Shown here: piece after piece, positions 21,848-32,027 of the stretch
Layout: every line of letters starts with the position of its first letter
Position numbering within the stretch: the stretch's first letter is position 1
Source of the DNA: Dickeya poaceiphila
Lineage (GTDB): Bacteria; Pseudomonadota; Gammaproteobacteria; Enterobacterales; Enterobacteriaceae
NCBI RefSeq assembly: GCF_007858975.2
Contig: NZ_CP042220.2
Location: forward strand, 4,030,001 to 4,094,000
DNA length: 64,000 bases
Direction: 5' to 3'
Notes under the pieces: model-generated
What the model saw: only the letters and a program-made list of their open reading frames with translations
Database searches by the model: none
Told to the model about the DNA's origin: nothing
Position numbers and translations under genes: made by a program

Positions 21848-22472
21848 TTTTCTGATCCAGCGTAATCGGCTGCTGAGCCGCCGCCTGTAACTGTTTAGTC
21901 AGCCCATCCACCCCATTCTGGCGCAGCGTGGACGCCCATTCGTTCTGTTTGGTGGTAATCATGCTCACCCCTTCGGCGATCATGTCGTAAGCCTGCCAGT
22001 AACCGGTTTTGGTGTTCTTACGCCACTGAAAATCCAGGCGAATCGGCGGGCGACCACCGTTATCAATAATAGTCACGCGGATGGAAACAATCTCGGCATT
22101 ACCCACCGGTTGCTCTGGCGCAATCTCGTAAGTCTGACCATGATAAGACGCCAACGCCTGACCGTACGCCTGCTCCAGATATGCCCCAAACGCCTTGAAG
22201 TAAGCCTCGCGCTGATCCGGTGTGGCATCCTTATAATACTGACCCAGCACCAACGCACCGGCGTATTTTATCTGCACATAAGGCAACAGTTCCTCGCGTA
22301 CCACAGTACGCAGGTAGTTAGGGTCCTGTTTAATACGCGGCTGTTCATTTTTGAGACGATCAAAGGTCTTCTGCGCCGCATCATGCATCAGGCTATAAGG
22401 GTTCGTCTGGTCAGCCGCACTGACAAACGGGGCCACCACCAACAGTGCCACCATCAATAAACGTTTTAACAT
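21840..22472 (-). CDS. mlaC: Periplasmic phospholipid-binding protein MlaC
   Basis: Soluble shuttle carrying phospholipid between the outer-membrane MlaA complex and the inner-membrane MlaFEDB complex. The signal peptide occupies residues 1-20 ([15 protein letters not shown]). The mature part has the Ttg2D fold with YIEL-like [18 protein letters not shown] and [21 protein letters not shown]. The 210 residues match the family. Twelve bases after mlaD. Confidence 0.96.
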   Translation of the reverse strand: MLKRLLMVALLVVAPFVSAADQTNPYSLMHDAAQKTFDRLKNEQPRIKQDPNYLRTVVREELLPYVQIKYAGALVLGQYYKDATPDQREAYFKAFGAYLEQAYGQALASYHGQTYEIAPEQPVGNAEIVSIRVTIIDNGGRPPIRLDFQWRKNTKTGYWQAYDMIAEGVSMITTKQNEWASTLRQNGVDGLTKQLQAAAQQPITLDQKNG

Positions 22473-22483
22473 GCTGTGTCCTC

Positions 22484-23128
22484 TTAAGGCTGTTGGGCCG
22501 GTTTATTACCAGATTCAGGTTTTACCGCCTCACCGCTTTTATCCGCAGGTTTGGCTTCTGCCGGTTTGGCATGGCTCTGATTCGTATTATCTGGGCTAGC
22601 CGCATCGGGGTTAACCGTATTTGGGTCTGCCTTATTCTGGTTGGCATTGTCAGTATTGCTGCCGCCGCTCTTATATAGGAATTGACCGATAAGGTCCTCC
22701 AGTACCATCGCTGACTTGGTATCCTGAATCGTCCCACCGTCTTTCAAAATCGAGGTTCCCATATCCTCGTCTTCAAACCCGATATTCAGCGCCAGATACT
22801 GTTCTCCCAGCAGACCAGAGGTACGAATCGCCAGCGAACTGGTATCCGGAATCTGGTCGTAACGCTGATCAATATCCATCGCTACCCGCGGCAGATATGT
22901 CTTGGTATCCAGCGAAATATCCTTCACCCGACCAATCACCACCCCACCGATTTTCACCGGCGAACGCACCTTGAGGCCGCCAATATTGTCGAAGGTTGCG
23001 TACAAACGGTAGGTTTGCTGTGGCCCCAGTGATTTCAGGTCCGCCACCTTCAGGCATAAAAAGACTATGGCGCACAGCGCGATCAGCATGAACACGCCAA
23101 CCCCTATTTCATGTTTCTTTGTTTGCAT
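22484..23128 (-). CDS. mlaD: MCE-domain lipid transport protein MlaD
   Basis: Inner-membrane-anchored MCE protein that forms a hexameric ring on MlaE in the periplasm. One N-terminal membrane helix (about 8-28), then the MCE domain starting [23 protein letters not shown]; the conserved [12 protein letters not shown] and [16 protein letters not shown] follow. The open frame begins five codons upstream; the ATG at 23128 (MQTKKHE) is the family start and gives 214 residues. E. coli MlaD has 183. The excess is a low-complexity Asn/Asp/Pro/Lys-rich tail of nearly 60 residues, probably disordered. Confidence 0.95.
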   Translation of the reverse strand: MQTKKHEIGVGVFMLIALCAIVFLCLKVADLKSLGPQQTYRLYATFDNIGGLKVRSPVKIGGVVIGRVKDISLDTKTYLPRVAMDIDQRYDQIPDTSSLAIRTSGLLGEQYLALNIGFEDEDMGTSILKDGGTIQDTKSAMVLEDLIGQFLYKSGGSNTDNANQNKADPNTVNPDAASPDNTNQSHAKPAEAKPADKSGEAVKPESGNKPAQQP

Positions 23129-23132
23129 CGAC

Positions 23133-23915
23133 TCATTTCCCAAACATCAGTGCTGTCAGCACAAAATCCAATCCCAGTACCGCCAACGACGAGTGCACCA
23201 CTGTGCGGGTCGTCGCGCGGCTGATGCCTTCTGACGTCGGAATCGCGTCATAACCATTGAACAGAGCAATCCAGGTGACGGTAATGGCAAACACCAGGCT
23301 CTTGAGAACACAATTAAGCAGGTCTTTCTGCCACTCCACCGCGTTTTGCATTGCCGACCAGAAAAAGCCGCTGTCGATACCTTTCCAGTCCACACCAACC
23401 AGCGCTCCACCCCAGATGCCGACAGCGACAAAAATCACTGCCAACAGCGGCATGGAAATCACCCCAGCCCAGAAACGCGGCGCCACTACACGGCGCAACG
23501 GGTCCACCGCCATCATCTCCATGCTGGATAACTGCTCGGTCGCCTTCATCAGGCCGATTTCCGCCGTCAGGGCAGAACCGGCACGCCCGGCGAACAGCAG
23601 CGCCGTCACCACCGGTCCCAGTTCACGCAGCAATGACAGCGCTACCATCATGCCCAAACTGGCTTCCGCGCTGTAGGTAGTCAGGACCAGATACCCCTGT
23701 AAACCCAACACCATGCCGATAAACATGCCGGATACCATAATGATCAGCAATGATTGCACGCCCACGCTATAGAGCTGTTTGCGCAGTAGCGGCCACTGCC
23801 TGGCCGGTTCCGGTTTGCCCACCAGCGCATTGAACAACATCAGCCCGGCCCGCCCGAAAGCGGCACACACCTGAATGCCAACACGTCCCAGCGACGCTAA
23901 TGCCTGTACTAGCAT
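23133..23915 (-). CDS. mlaE: Phospholipid ABC transporter permease MlaE
   Basis: Integral membrane subunit of the MlaFEDB complex. The 260 residues hold about five membrane segments. The conserved block is [26 protein letters not shown], with the [24 protein letters not shown] loop that contacts MlaF. Three bases after mlaF and four before mlaD, so tightly operonic. Confidence 0.97.
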   Translation of the reverse strand: MLVQALASLGRVGIQVCAAFGRAGLMLFNALVGKPEPARQWPLLRKQLYSVGVQSLLIIMVSGMFIGMVLGLQGYLVLTTYSAEASLGMMVALSLLRELGPVVTALLFAGRAGSALTAEIGLMKATEQLSSMEMMAVDPLRRVVAPRFWAGVISMPLLAVIFVAVGIWGGALVGVDWKGIDSGFFWSAMQNAVEWQKDLLNCVLKSLVFAITVTWIALFNGYDAIPTSEGISRATTRTVVHSSLAVLGLDFVLTALMFGK

Positions 23916-23918
23916 GTA

Positions 23919-24728
23919 TTACTTACTCCCCAAGCCTAACAACCCACGCTGATAATCTTCCGCCGGATAGCGGAACGGCACCGGGCCGTCGGCAATGCCA
24001 TCAAGAAATTGCCTCACGCGCGGATCGCTATTGTGCTGCAATTCAGTCGGCGATCCCTCCGCCACCACACGCTGATCGGCAATGATATAAGCATGATCGG
24101 CAATACTCAGCACTTCCGGCACATCGTGAGACACCACGATGCAGGTCACGCCGAGCGCCTGGTTCAACTCGTCAATCAACTTCACCAGCACTCCCATGGT
24201 GATCGGGTCCTGACCAACGAACGGCTCATCGAACATGATCAGTTGCGGATCAAGCGCAATGGCGCGCGCCAGCGCCACACGCCGCGCCATGCCGCCCGAA
24301 AGCTCAGACGGCATCAGCTCCGCCGCCCCGCGCAACCCAACGGCTTCCAGCTTCATCATCACCGTGCTGTGCAGCAAGGGTTCCGGTAGTTGCGTATGTT
24401 CGCGTAGCGGCCAGGCAACATTGTCGAACACGTTCAGGTCGGTAAACAACGCCCCGGACTGAAACAACATGCTCATCTTCTTACGAGTCTCATACAAACG
24501 GGAACGGGAAAGCGTCGGAATATTTTCCCCGTCGAACCAGATTTCGCCGCTGTCCGGTTGCAATTGCCCACCAATTAACCGCAGCAGCGTGGTTTTACCG
24601 ATGCCGGACGGCCCCATGATGGCCGTGATTTTTTGCTTTGGCACATTCAGCGAGACATCCGAAAAAATCGGCCTGTCGCCCCGCCGGAAGCTGAGCCCGC
24701 GAATTTCTACCAGATTTTCGTGGTTCAT
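23919..24728 (-). CDS. mlaF: Phospholipid ABC transporter ATPase MlaF
   Basis: ATPase powering the Mla system, which keeps phospholipids out of the outer leaflet of the outer membrane. Walker A is GPSGIGKT at 39-46, the signature is LSGGMARR, and Walker B is LIMFDEPFVGQDP. The C-terminal extension RQFLDGIADGPVPFRYPAEDY contacts the partner protomer in known structures. The open frame reaches 24788, but the ATG at 24728 has AGGAAAG upstream and gives 269 residues as in E. coli. First gene of mlaFEDCB, divergent from yrbG across 280 bases that include a TTAGCGCTAA palindrome (24906-24915). Confidence 0.97.
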   Translation of the reverse strand: MNHENLVEIRGLSFRRGDRPIFSDVSLNVPKQKITAIMGPSGIGKTTLLRLIGGQLQPDSGEIWFDGENIPTLSRSRLYETRKKMSMLFQSGALFTDLNVFDNVAWPLREHTQLPEPLLHSTVMMKLEAVGLRGAAELMPSELSGGMARRVALARAIALDPQLIMFDEPFVGQDPITMGVLVKLIDELNQALGVTCIVVSHDVPEVLSIADHAYIIADQRVVAEGSPTELQHNSDPRVRQFLDGIADGPVPFRYPAEDYQRGLLGLGSK

Positions 24729-25008
24729 GGTTTCTTTCCTCAACGACCGCCGTTTGCGACCGCCTGTTTTCACATTTTTGCACCGCACTGCCCCGATAAT
24801 CCTGTTTTGGGGTGCTACGCTGGCGCTCCACTGTTACAGAATCAGCACACTGGTTCGTGACCAAAATTGCCATTGGTTTTACTTTTTCGCCTTGCGCAGT
24901 CAGAATTAGCGCTAACGAGAAAAAATGGCGGTTTTGCTTATTATTCGTCCAGAAATACTGGTTTGTTCGCCAATAAACCGGTGATTATACCTGAATAAAG
25001 GACGCTTC

Positions 25009-25971
25009 ATGCTTTTTGCGACAGTACTGTTAATTGTTGGTTTAGTGTTACTGGTTTATGGCGCCGACCGTCTGGTGTACGGCGCTGCCGTACTGGCCCG
25101 CACATTTGGCGTACCGCCGATGGTTATCGGCATGACGATCGTAAGCATGGGGACATCGCTGCCCGAACTGATGGTATCGGCAACCGCCGCGCTCAACCAT
25201 CAAACTGACATGGCCGTTGGCAACGTATTGGGTTCAAACATCGCCAATATCCTGCTGATCCTCGGCAGTGCTGTACTGATCCGCCCACTGACTTTTCATT
25301 CCACGCTACTGCGTCAGGAACTGCCGCCCATGCTGGTGGTGACGCTACTGTGCGGCGTTCTGCTGCACGACAACTTTCTAAGCCGTCTGGATAGCGTGTT
25401 GCTATTGCTGACGGCCATTGCCTGCATCGTGCTGATGCTACGCATGGCACACGCCGCCCAGAACCGCGGCGATGACAGCCTGACCCAAGAACGAATAGCA
25501 GAGTTGCCGCGAGAGAACAATCAGACTGTGGCGCTGTTATGGTTGCTGATAGGCTTGATTATTCTGCCGATGTCATCGCGGATTGTGATCGATAACGCCA
25601 CGGTTATCGCCAATTACTTTAATATCAGCGAACTGACCATTGGGCTGACAGTGTTGGCTGTCGGTACCAGTCTGCCGGAATTAGCAACGGCGATAGTCGG
25701 TACGCTGAAGAAGGAAGACGACATCGCACTCGGCAACCTGATTGGCTCCAATATCTTTAATATCGTGATAGTGCTGGGCGTGTCCGCCCTTTTGTCCCCC
25801 GGCGCGGTAAACCCGCTCGCGTTTTCACGCGATTACTGGGTGATGCTTGGAGTCAGCGCGTTCCTGACGATTCTTTGTCTCCGCCAGAAACGGCGCATCG
25901 GTCAGGGCGCAGGCGCATTGCTGTTGTGTGCGTTTATCGCGTACCTTTCGGTGCTGTTCTTGTTCTCATAG
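25009..25971 (+). CDS. yrbG: Calcium/sodium antiporter family protein YrbG
   Basis: CaCA-superfamily inner-membrane cation antiporter; the physiological ion in enterobacteria is not settled. The two inverted alpha repeats are clear: GNVLGSNIANILLILG starting at 71 and GNLIGSNIFNIVIVLG starting near 242, each preceded by a GTSLPEL motif (about 48-54 and 219-225). Around ten membrane segments; 320 residues. AAGGA lies upstream of the ATG. First gene of the long run to npr, with kdsD 29 bases downstream. Confidence 0.93.
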   Translation: MLFATVLLIVGLVLLVYGADRLVYGAAVLARTFGVPPMVIGMTIVSMGTSLPELMVSATAALNHQTDMAVGNVLGSNIANILLILGSAVLIRPLTFHSTLLRQELPPMLVVTLLCGVLLHDNFLSRLDSVLLLLTAIACIVLMLRMAHAAQNRGDDSLTQERIAELPRENNQTVALLWLLIGLIILPMSSRIVIDNATVIANYFNISELTIGLTVLAVGTSLPELATAIVGTLKKEDDIALGNLIGSNIFNIVIVLGVSALLSPGAVNPLAFSRDYWVMLGVSAFLTILCLRQKRRIGQGAGALLLCAFIAYLSVLFLFS

Positions 25972-26000
25972 CCAGCGCATGGCAACGCAGGATGTTTTAC

Positions 26001-26987
26001 ATGTCACATTTCGAGTTACAACCTGGTTTTGATTTCCAGGCCGCCGGTCGGCAAGTTCTGTCTATCGAGCGCGACAGTCTCGCGCAGTTGGACCAATATA
26101 TTGACGACAATTTCTCCCGCGCCTGCGAGAAAATGTTTCACTGCCACGGCAAAGTCGTGGTGATGGGCATGGGCAAGTCGGGGCATATCGGCTGCAAGAT
26201 GGCCGCTACTTTCGCCAGCACCGGTACGCCGGCTTTTTTTGTCCACCCCGGCGAAGCCAGCCACGGCGATTTGGGCATGATTACCGCACAGGATATCGTG
26301 ATAGCCATTTCCAACTCCGGCGAGTCCCATGAAATCCTGGCGCTTATCCCGGTGCTAAAACGCCTGCAAGTGTGCCTGATCTGCGTGACCGGCAACCCGG
26401 AAAGCACTATGGCCAAAGCGGCGGATATCCACCTTTGCGTTCACGTGTCACAGGAAGCCTGCCCACTTGGTCTGGCGCCCACCTCCAGCACCACCGCGAC
26501 ATTGGTGATGGGCGATGCATTGGCCGTTGCACTATTGCAGGCACGTGGTTTTACTGCCGAAGATTTCGCGTTGTCGCACCCCGGCGGCGCACTTGGTCGC
26601 AAACTGCTGTTGCGAATCAACGATATCATGCACACTGGCGACGAGATCCCTCGCGTCAACCGTGATGCATCGCTGCGTGACGCACTGCTGGAGATTACCC
26701 GCAAAAATCTGGGGATGACGGTCATTTGCGGCCCGGATGACCGTATCGAAGGCATCTTTACCGACGGTGACCTGCGCCGGGTGTTCGATATGAATATCGA
26801 CCTCAATAGCGCCGGCATCGCTGATGTGATGACGCGCGGCGGCATCCGGGTGACGCCGCAAATACTGGCAGTCGACGCCCTGAATCTGATGCAATCCCGC
26901 CACATCACCTCGCTGCTGGTAGCAGAAGATGATCGTCTGCTGGGGATAGTCCACATGCACGATATGCTGCGCGCGGGTGTGGTATGA
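26001..26987 (+). CDS. kdsD: D-arabinose 5-phosphate isomerase KdsD
   Basis: Converts ribulose 5-phosphate to arabinose 5-phosphate, the precursor of Kdo in LPS. A SIS domain occupies residues 35-185 with VVMGMGKSGHIG and the conserved SNSGESHEI and SHPGGALGRKLL. Two CBS domains fill 205-328. The open frame is 42 codons longer upstream and overlaps yrbG; the family start MSHFELQPGFDF is at 26001, with AGGA ten bases before, giving 328 residues as in E. coli. Confidence 0.97.
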   Translation: MSHFELQPGFDFQAAGRQVLSIERDSLAQLDQYIDDNFSRACEKMFHCHGKVVVMGMGKSGHIGCKMAATFASTGTPAFFVHPGEASHGDLGMITAQDIVIAISNSGESHEILALIPVLKRLQVCLICVTGNPESTMAKAADIHLCVHVSQEACPLGLAPTSSTTATLVMGDALAVALLQARGFTAEDFALSHPGGALGRKLLLRINDIMHTGDEIPRVNRDASLRDALLEITRKNLGMTVICGPDDRIEGIFTDGDLRRVFDMNIDLNSAGIADVMTRGGIRVTPQILAVDALNLMQSRHITSLLVAEDDRLLGIVHMHDMLRAGVV

Positions 26988-27041
26988 ACCTGACGTGCGC
27001 GCGCCACTGGCCACTGAATGAAAAACCAAGGATACGAGTGA

Positions 27042-27608
27042 ATGAGTGAAACCCGGCCGCAAACCGATACCTGTTACGGGCCTGTCGATACTCTGGTCAT
27101 GCAGCGTGCCCGTGATATCCGTCTGTTAATCTGCGATGTTGACGGCGTACTCTCTGATGGCCTGATCTATATGGGCAATCAGGGTGAAGAGCTGAAAACC
27201 TTCAACGTACGCGACGGCTACGGTATTCGCTGCCTGCTGACATCGGATATCGACGTGGCGATTATCACTGGCCGCTCATCGCAGTTGCTCATCGATCGCT
27301 GCCAGACATTAGGGATACGCCACCTGTATCAGGGACAGTCCGATAAGCTTGTAGCCTTCCGCGAACTGCTGGATACACTGTCGCTCACTGCGAGCCAGGT
27401 TGCCTATATTGGCGATGACCTCATCGACTGGCCGGTGATGGCTGAAGTCGGGCTAAGCGTGGCCGTAGCTGATGCTCACCCGTTGCTGCAACCCAGAGCG
27501 CACTATGTCACGCGCATTGGCGGCGGTCGTGGCGCGGTGAGAGAGATTTGCGATCTTATTCTGCTGGCACAAGGTAAACTGGACTTCGCCAAAGGGCTGT
27601 CGATATGA
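27042..27608 (+). CDS. kdsC: 3-deoxy-D-manno-octulosonate 8-phosphate phosphatase KdsC
   Basis: HAD phosphatase that releases Kdo from Kdo 8-phosphate. The HAD nucleophile motif is CDVDGVLSDG with Asp32 and Asp34; motif II is IITGRSS, and motif III/IV is YIGDDLIDWPVM. No cap domain, consistent with the tetrameric C0 type. 188 residues. Its TGA overlaps the lptC ATG (27605-27608). Confidence 0.97.
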   Translation: MSETRPQTDTCYGPVDTLVMQRARDIRLLICDVDGVLSDGLIYMGNQGEELKTFNVRDGYGIRCLLTSDIDVAIITGRSSQLLIDRCQTLGIRHLYQGQSDKLVAFRELLDTLSLTASQVAYIGDDLIDWPVMAEVGLSVAVADAHPLLQPRAHYVTRIGGGRGAVREICDLILLAQGKLDFAKGLSI

Positions 27609-28174
27609 GTAAAACGAAACGCTGGTTGACGCTGTTGTTAGCATTGATTGCGCTGGTGTTGATCGGGTTAAATCTGACCGCCCGGCGGGCGGGAAATGGG
27701 CCGTCGGAAGTGCAAAATAGTGATCCGGCCTATACCATGCAGCAAAACATTACCGTGGTGTATGACCCGACCGGGAAACTGAGTTACAAACTGGTGGCCG
27801 AAAAAGCGGAACACTACAACGCCGAGCAGGTAAGCTGGTTTACGCAACCGGTAGCAACCATGTTCAATGAACAGGCGATTGCAACCTGGTCGGTACGGGC
27901 TGATCGCGCCAAATTGACGAAAGATCGCATGTTGTATCTATACGGCCATGTTGAGGTCAATAGCCTGACCAACGACTCACAACTAGAGCGGATTAAAACG
28001 GATAATGCACAGATTAATCTGGTTACGCAGGATGTGACGTCGGACGACGAAGTCACCCTGTATGGTGTCAACTTTACCTCTAACGGACTAAAAATGCGTG
28101 GAAATCTGCGCAGCAAAACCGCTGAGTTGATCGATAAGGTAAAATCCTATTATGAAATCCAACCAAAAAATTAA
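27605..28174 (+). CDS. lptC: LPS export protein LptC
   Basis: Bitopic inner-membrane component of the Lpt bridge that hands LPS from LptB2FG to LptA. One N-terminal helix (about 7-24, LTLLLALIALVLIGLNL), then a periplasmic beta-jellyroll with YDPTGKLSYKLVAEKAEHY and YGVNFTSNGLKMRGNLRSKTAELIDKV. 189 residues. The start overlaps kdsC by four bases and the 3' end overlaps lptA by 23 bases, so all three are translationally coupled. Confidence 0.97.
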   Translation: MSKTKRWLTLLLALIALVLIGLNLTARRAGNGPSEVQNSDPAYTMQQNITVVYDPTGKLSYKLVAEKAEHYNAEQVSWFTQPVATMFNEQAIATWSVRADRAKLTKDRMLYLYGHVEVNSLTNDSQLERIKTDNAQINLVTQDVTSDDEVTLYGVNFTSNGLKMRGNLRSKTAELIDKVKSYYEIQPKN

Positions 28175-28730
28175 TGTCTTACACAGCATCCTGATCGCCA
28201 GCTCGCTTTTTGCCGTCAGCATTCCGGCACTGGCGTTAACCGGAGACACCGATCAACCCATTCACATTACTTCCGACCAGCAGGCGCTGGACATGCAAGG
28301 CAATGTGGTCACCTTCACCGGCCACGTTATCGTGACGCAAGGCTCGATAAAAGCGCAGGCTGACAAGGTAGTAGTCACCCGTCCTAACGGCCAGCAAGGT
28401 CATGAAGTGATCGAAGGTTACGGTAATCCGGCAACGTTCTATCAGATGCAGGACAACGGCAAACCGGTCAAAGGCCACGCTCAAAAGATGCGTTATGAGA
28501 TGGACAAGCAACTGGTCATCCTGACCGGCGATGCTTACCTGGAACAGTTGGACAGCAACGTCAAAGGTGATCGCATCACTTATCTGGTGCAGCAGCAGCA
28601 GATGGAAGCATTCAGCGACAAAGGTAAACGAGTCACCACCGTCCTGGTCCCAACACAGTTGCAGGATAAAGGCGCGCAAAATAGCGCCAAGTCTGGCAGC
28701 AATACCAGCAAGCCCGCCAAACAACAGTGA
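28152..28730 (+). CDS. lptA: LPS transport periplasmic protein LptA
   Basis: Periplasmic beta-jellyroll protein whose oligomers form the bridge carrying LPS to the outer membrane. Signal peptide 1-28 ends IPALA. The mature part starts LTGDTDQPIHITSDQQALDM and includes VTFTGHVIVTQGSIKAQADKV and GYGNPATFYQMQDNGKPV. 192 residues against 185 in E. coli, the difference being a slightly longer polar tail. The start lies inside lptC. In E. coli an internal sigma-E promoter serves lptAB; I did not identify one here. Confidence 0.97.
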   Translation: MKSNQKINVLHSILIASSLFAVSIPALALTGDTDQPIHITSDQQALDMQGNVVTFTGHVIVTQGSIKAQADKVVVTRPNGQQGHEVIEGYGNPATFYQMQDNGKPVKGHAQKMRYEMDKQLVILTGDAYLEQLDSNVKGDRITYLVQQQQMEAFSDKGKRVTTVLVPTQLQDKGAQNSAKSGSNTSKPAKQQ

Positions 28731-28745
28731 GTAACGCGCTAATCC

Positions 28746-29471
28746 ATGGCAACACTAATCGCCGAAAATCTGGCCAAGGCGTATAAAGGCCGCAAAGTGG
28801 TGGAAAACGTCAGCCTGAATGTACATTCAGGCGAAATCGTTGGACTGCTCGGACCTAATGGGGCCGGGAAAACCACCACCTTCTACATGGTTGTCGGTAT
28901 CGTTCCGCGCGACGAAGGCCGCATCGTGATCGATGATGAAGACATCAGTCTGCTGCCGCTGCATGATCGCGCCCGCCGCGGTATTGGCTATCTGCCGCAG
29001 GAAGCCTCGATTTTCCGGCGACTAAGCGTTTACGACAACCTGATGGCGGTGCTGGAGATCAGAACAGATCTGACCCGCGAGCAGCAGCAGGATCGCGCCA
29101 ACGAACTGATGGAAGAGTTTCATATTGTTCACCTGCGAGATAGTCTGGGACAATCGCTGTCCGGTGGTGAACGCCGCCGGGTGGAAATAGCCCGTGCGCT
29201 GGCCGCCAATCCCAAGTTCATCCTGCTGGACGAACCGTTTGCAGGGGTAGACCCGATTTCGGTTATCGATATTAAGAAAATCATTGAACATCTGCGCGAT
29301 AGCGGGTTGGGCGTGTTGATTACCGACCATAACGTCCGTGAAACGCTTGATGTCTGTGAGCGCGCCTATATCGTGAGTCAAGGACAGCTTATTGCCCACG
29401 GCTCCCCGATGGATATACTGGCGAATGAGCAGGTAAAACGAGTCTATCTGGGCGAAGGCTTCCGACTCTGA
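28746..29471 (+). CDS. lptB: LPS export ABC transporter ATPase LptB
   Basis: Cytoplasmic ATPase driving LPS extraction with LptF and LptG, which are encoded elsewhere. Walker A is GPNGAGKT at 36-43, the signature [15 protein letters not shown], Walker [14 protein letters not shown] and the switch histidine in LITDHNVRE. 241 residues, as in E. coli. Confidence 0.98.
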   Translation: MATLIAENLAKAYKGRKVVENVSLNVHSGEIVGLLGPNGAGKTTTFYMVVGIVPRDEGRIVIDDEDISLLPLHDRARRGIGYLPQEASIFRRLSVYDNLMAVLEIRTDLTREQQQDRANELMEEFHIVHLRDSLGQSLSGGERRRVEIARALAANPKFILLDEPFAGVDPISVIDIKKIIEHLRDSGLGVLITDHNVRETLDVCERAYIVSQGQLIAHGSPMDILANEQVKRVYLGEGFRL

Positions 29472-29516
29472 CGTCATGTTTTAGGTTGATAATTCAAAAG
29501 GAAGTTAACGCGCGTT

Positions 29517-30950
29517 ATGAAGCAAGGTTTGCAACTCAGGCTCAGCCAGCAACTGGCTATGACACCGCAGTTACAGCAGGCTATCCGCCTGCTGCAGTTG
29601 TCCACGCTTGAACTACAGCAGGAGATCCAACTGGCGTTGGAAAGCAACCCGTTGCTGGAGCAGGCCGATATTCATGACGAAGTGGAAACCCAGGAAAACA
29701 GCGACAGCGAAACGCTGGACACCCGCGAGGCGCTGGAAAAAAAAGAGATGCCCGACGAGTTGCCGCTCGACGCCGCATGGGATGAAATCTACACCGCTGG
29801 CACCCCGTCCGGCACCAGCACTGACTACCGTGACGAAGAATTGCCGGTTTATCAGGGCGAAACCACACAAACACTTCAGGATTACCTGATGTGGCAGGTG
29901 GAACTGACGCCGTTTTCCGATACAGACTCGGCTATCGCCACATCGATTGTGGACGCAGTGGACAATACCGGTTACCTGACCGTGTCGCTGGACGATATTC
30001 GAGACAGCATCGGCAATGACGAGGTGACGCTGGAAGAAGTGGAAGCAGTGCTAAAGCGCGTACAGCGTTTTGACCCTGTCGGCGTGGCCGCCCGCGATTT
30101 GCGCGAATGCCTGCTGGTACAACTCTCGCAGTTCGATAGCACCACGCCTCGTTTAACCGAGGCTAAACTTATCGTCAGCGACTACCTCGATCTGCTCGCT
30201 AACCATGATTTTCGCACCCTCATCCGTACCAGTCGTCTCAAAGAAGAGGTGCTGAAAGAAGCGCTGGCGCTGATCCAATCGCTGGACCCACGCCCTGGGC
30301 AGTCTATCAATACCGGCGAATCCGAGTATGTGATTCCAGATGTGCTGGTGCGCAAGATTCAGGGTCATTGGGCGGTGGAGCTTAATACCGACAGCGTGCC
30401 ACGACTGCAAATCAATCAGCAATATGCCGCTCTCGGCAGTACGGCGCGTAACGACAGCGATGGGCAGTTCATCCGCAGCCATCTGCAGGAAGCCCGCTGG
30501 CTTATCAAGAGCCTGGAAAGCCGTAACGAGACGCTGCTGAAAGTGACCCGTTGCATTGTGGAACAGCAGCAGGCGTTTTTTGAGCACGGCGAAGAATTTA
30601 TGAAACCTATGGTGCTGGCGGATATCGCTCAGGCCGTAGATATGCACGAGTCCACTATTTCCCGCGTGACGACCCAGAAATTTCTGCACAGTCCGCGCGG
30701 TATTTTTGAGCTGAAGTATTTCTTTTCCAGCCACGTCAACACTGACAACGGCGGCGAGGCCTCATCCACCGCCATCCGTGCGCTGGTGAGAAAACTCATT
30801 GCAGCGGAAAATCCCGCTAAACCGCTGAGCGACAGCAAGCTGACCTCACTGCTTTCCGACCAGGGAATCATTGTAGCTCGCCGCACTGTCGCCAAGTATC
30901 GAGAGTCTTTATCTATCCCGCCGTCAAACCAGCGTAAACAGCTGGTGTGA
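29517..30950 (+). CDS. rpoN: RNA polymerase sigma-54 factor
   Basis: Directs transcription of nitrogen-regulated and many other genes, always with an AAA+ enhancer-binding activator. Region I is Gln/Leu-rich ([28 protein letters not shown]), region II is acidic (about 55-115), and region III has the core-binding and helix-turn-helix parts. The RpoN box [10 protein letters not shown] at 454-463 is intact. 477 residues, as in E. coli. In soft-rot bacteria RpoN is needed for type III secretion gene expression through HrpS. Confidence 0.98.
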   Translation: MKQGLQLRLSQQLAMTPQLQQAIRLLQLSTLELQQEIQLALESNPLLEQADIHDEVETQENSDSETLDTREALEKKEMPDELPLDAAWDEIYTAGTPSGTSTDYRDEELPVYQGETTQTLQDYLMWQVELTPFSDTDSAIATSIVDAVDNTGYLTVSLDDIRDSIGNDEVTLEEVEAVLKRVQRFDPVGVAARDLRECLLVQLSQFDSTTPRLTEAKLIVSDYLDLLANHDFRTLIRTSRLKEEVLKEALALIQSLDPRPGQSINTGESEYVIPDVLVRKIQGHWAVELNTDSVPRLQINQQYAALGSTARNDSDGQFIRSHLQEARWLIKSLESRNETLLKVTRCIVEQQQAFFEHGEEFMKPMVLADIAQAVDMHESTISRVTTQKFLHSPRGIFELKYFFSSHVNTDNGGEASSTAIRALVRKLIAAENPAKPLSDSKLTSLLSDQGIIVARRTVAKYRESLSIPPSNQRKQLV

Positions 30951-30974
30951 CCCCTACATGAGAAGGAAGACGAT

Positions 30975-31262
30975 ATGCAGCTTAACATTACCGGACACCA
31001 CGTCGAAATTACGGATGCTTTGCGCGAATTCGTAACCTCAAAATTCGCCAAACTTGAGCAATACTTTGATCGTATCAATCAGGTGTACGTGGTACTCAAA
31101 GTGGAAAAGATCCTGCACATTGCGGATGCCACTATCCACGTCAATGGCGGTGAGCTGCATGCCACATCGGAAGCGAACGATATGTATGCCGCCATCGATT
31201 TGTTGATCGACAAACTGGCACGACAGTTAAACAAACATAAGGATAAACTGAAACAGCACTGA
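30975..31262 (+). CDS. hpf: Ribosome hibernation promoting factor
   Basis: Short-type HPF that binds the 30S decoding region and, with RMF, forms 100S dimers in stationary phase. The 95 residues start MQLNITGHHVEITDALREFV and end DKLKQH; there is no long C-terminal dimerisation domain. Located 24 bases after rpoN, with AAGGAAG upstream. A perfect hairpin lies between hpf and ptsN. Confidence 0.97.
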   Translation: MQLNITGHHVEITDALREFVTSKFAKLEQYFDRINQVYVVLKVEKILHIADATIHVNGGELHATSEANDMYAAIDLLIDKLARQLNKHKDKLKQH

Positions 31263-31289
31263 TTTTGCGTTTCAGGTGCAGGGACAGCA

Positions 31290-31314
31290 ACCAGCCTGCC
31301 CATGGCAGGCTGGT
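31290..31314 (+). other. Perfect hairpin between hpf and ptsN
   Basis: ACCAGCCTGCC-CAT-GGCAGGCTGGT is an 11-bp perfect stem with a triloop, 28 bases after the hpf stop and about 36 before the ptsN ATG. No T run follows, so it is not a simple terminator. It may be an RNA processing or stability element separating rpoN-hpf from ptsN-rapZ-npr. The GAAGG just after it could serve as a ribosome-binding site for an upstream GTG start of ptsN. Confidence 0.55.
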
Positions 31315-31349
31315 AACCGAAGGCAACAGTGTCGTTAAGTGAACGTATC

Positions 31350-31838
31350 ATGAACAACGAGCCCGTTATGCAACTTAGCGCTGTCCTCCGTAAGGAGTGC
31401 ACGCGTAGCGCCGTCCACTGCCAGAGCAAAAAGCGCGCACTGGAAATCATCAGTGAACTGGCCGCGAGACAGCTCAACCTGCCTCCTCAGATGGTATTTG
31501 AAGCCATTCTGACCCGTGAGCGCATGGGCAGTACCGGTATCGGCAACGGCATTGCCATTCCTCACGGCAAGCTGGAGGACGACAATACGCTCGGTGCAGT
31601 CGGCGTCTTTATCCAGTTGGAGCAGCCGATAGCGTTTGACGCCATCGACAACCAGCCGGTCGATCTGCTTTTTGCCTTGCTGGTTCCCACTGAACAATGT
31701 AAAACCCATTTACATACGCTATCGCTTGTTGCCAAACGGCTGGCGGATAAAACCGTGTGCAAGCGCCTGCGTGCGGCCCAAAGCGATGAAGAACTGTATC
31801 AAATCATGACAGAAGCGGATCTGCACGACCAGCCCTGA
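31350..31838 (+). CDS. ptsN: Nitrogen PTS EIIA component PtsN
   Basis: Terminal phosphoacceptor of the PtsP-NPr-PtsN relay; regulates potassium transport and other processes rather than moving sugar. The EIIA fold of the mannitol/fructose type has the phosphorylated His72 in GIAIPHGKLED. The ATG at 31350 (MNNEPVMQLS) gives 162 residues against 163 in E. coli. A GTG at 31329, seven codons upstream, has a better-placed ribosome-binding site (GAAGG) and cannot be excluded. Confidence 0.95.
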   Translation: MNNEPVMQLSAVLRKECTRSAVHCQSKKRALEIISELAARQLNLPPQMVFEAILTRERMGSTGIGNGIAIPHGKLEDDNTLGAVGVFIQLEQPIAFDAIDNQPVDLLFALLVPTEQCKTHLHTLSLVAKRLADKTVCKRLRAAQSDEELYQIMTEADLHDQP

Positions 31839-32027
31839 CGGCTGGCAAAACGTGGTTAAGACGCTATCCACCACACGCATGACAACCATTCGTGTGATAA
31901 CAAGACGTGTAAAACAACACGCGCGATAACAGGTAACAGCCAGACAAATGCTGACCTGATTGGGAAAACAACGTTAGCTAAGTGCGGCGGAGGACATCAC
32001 TATCCCGCTGCACAGGGGAGTCGTCAG

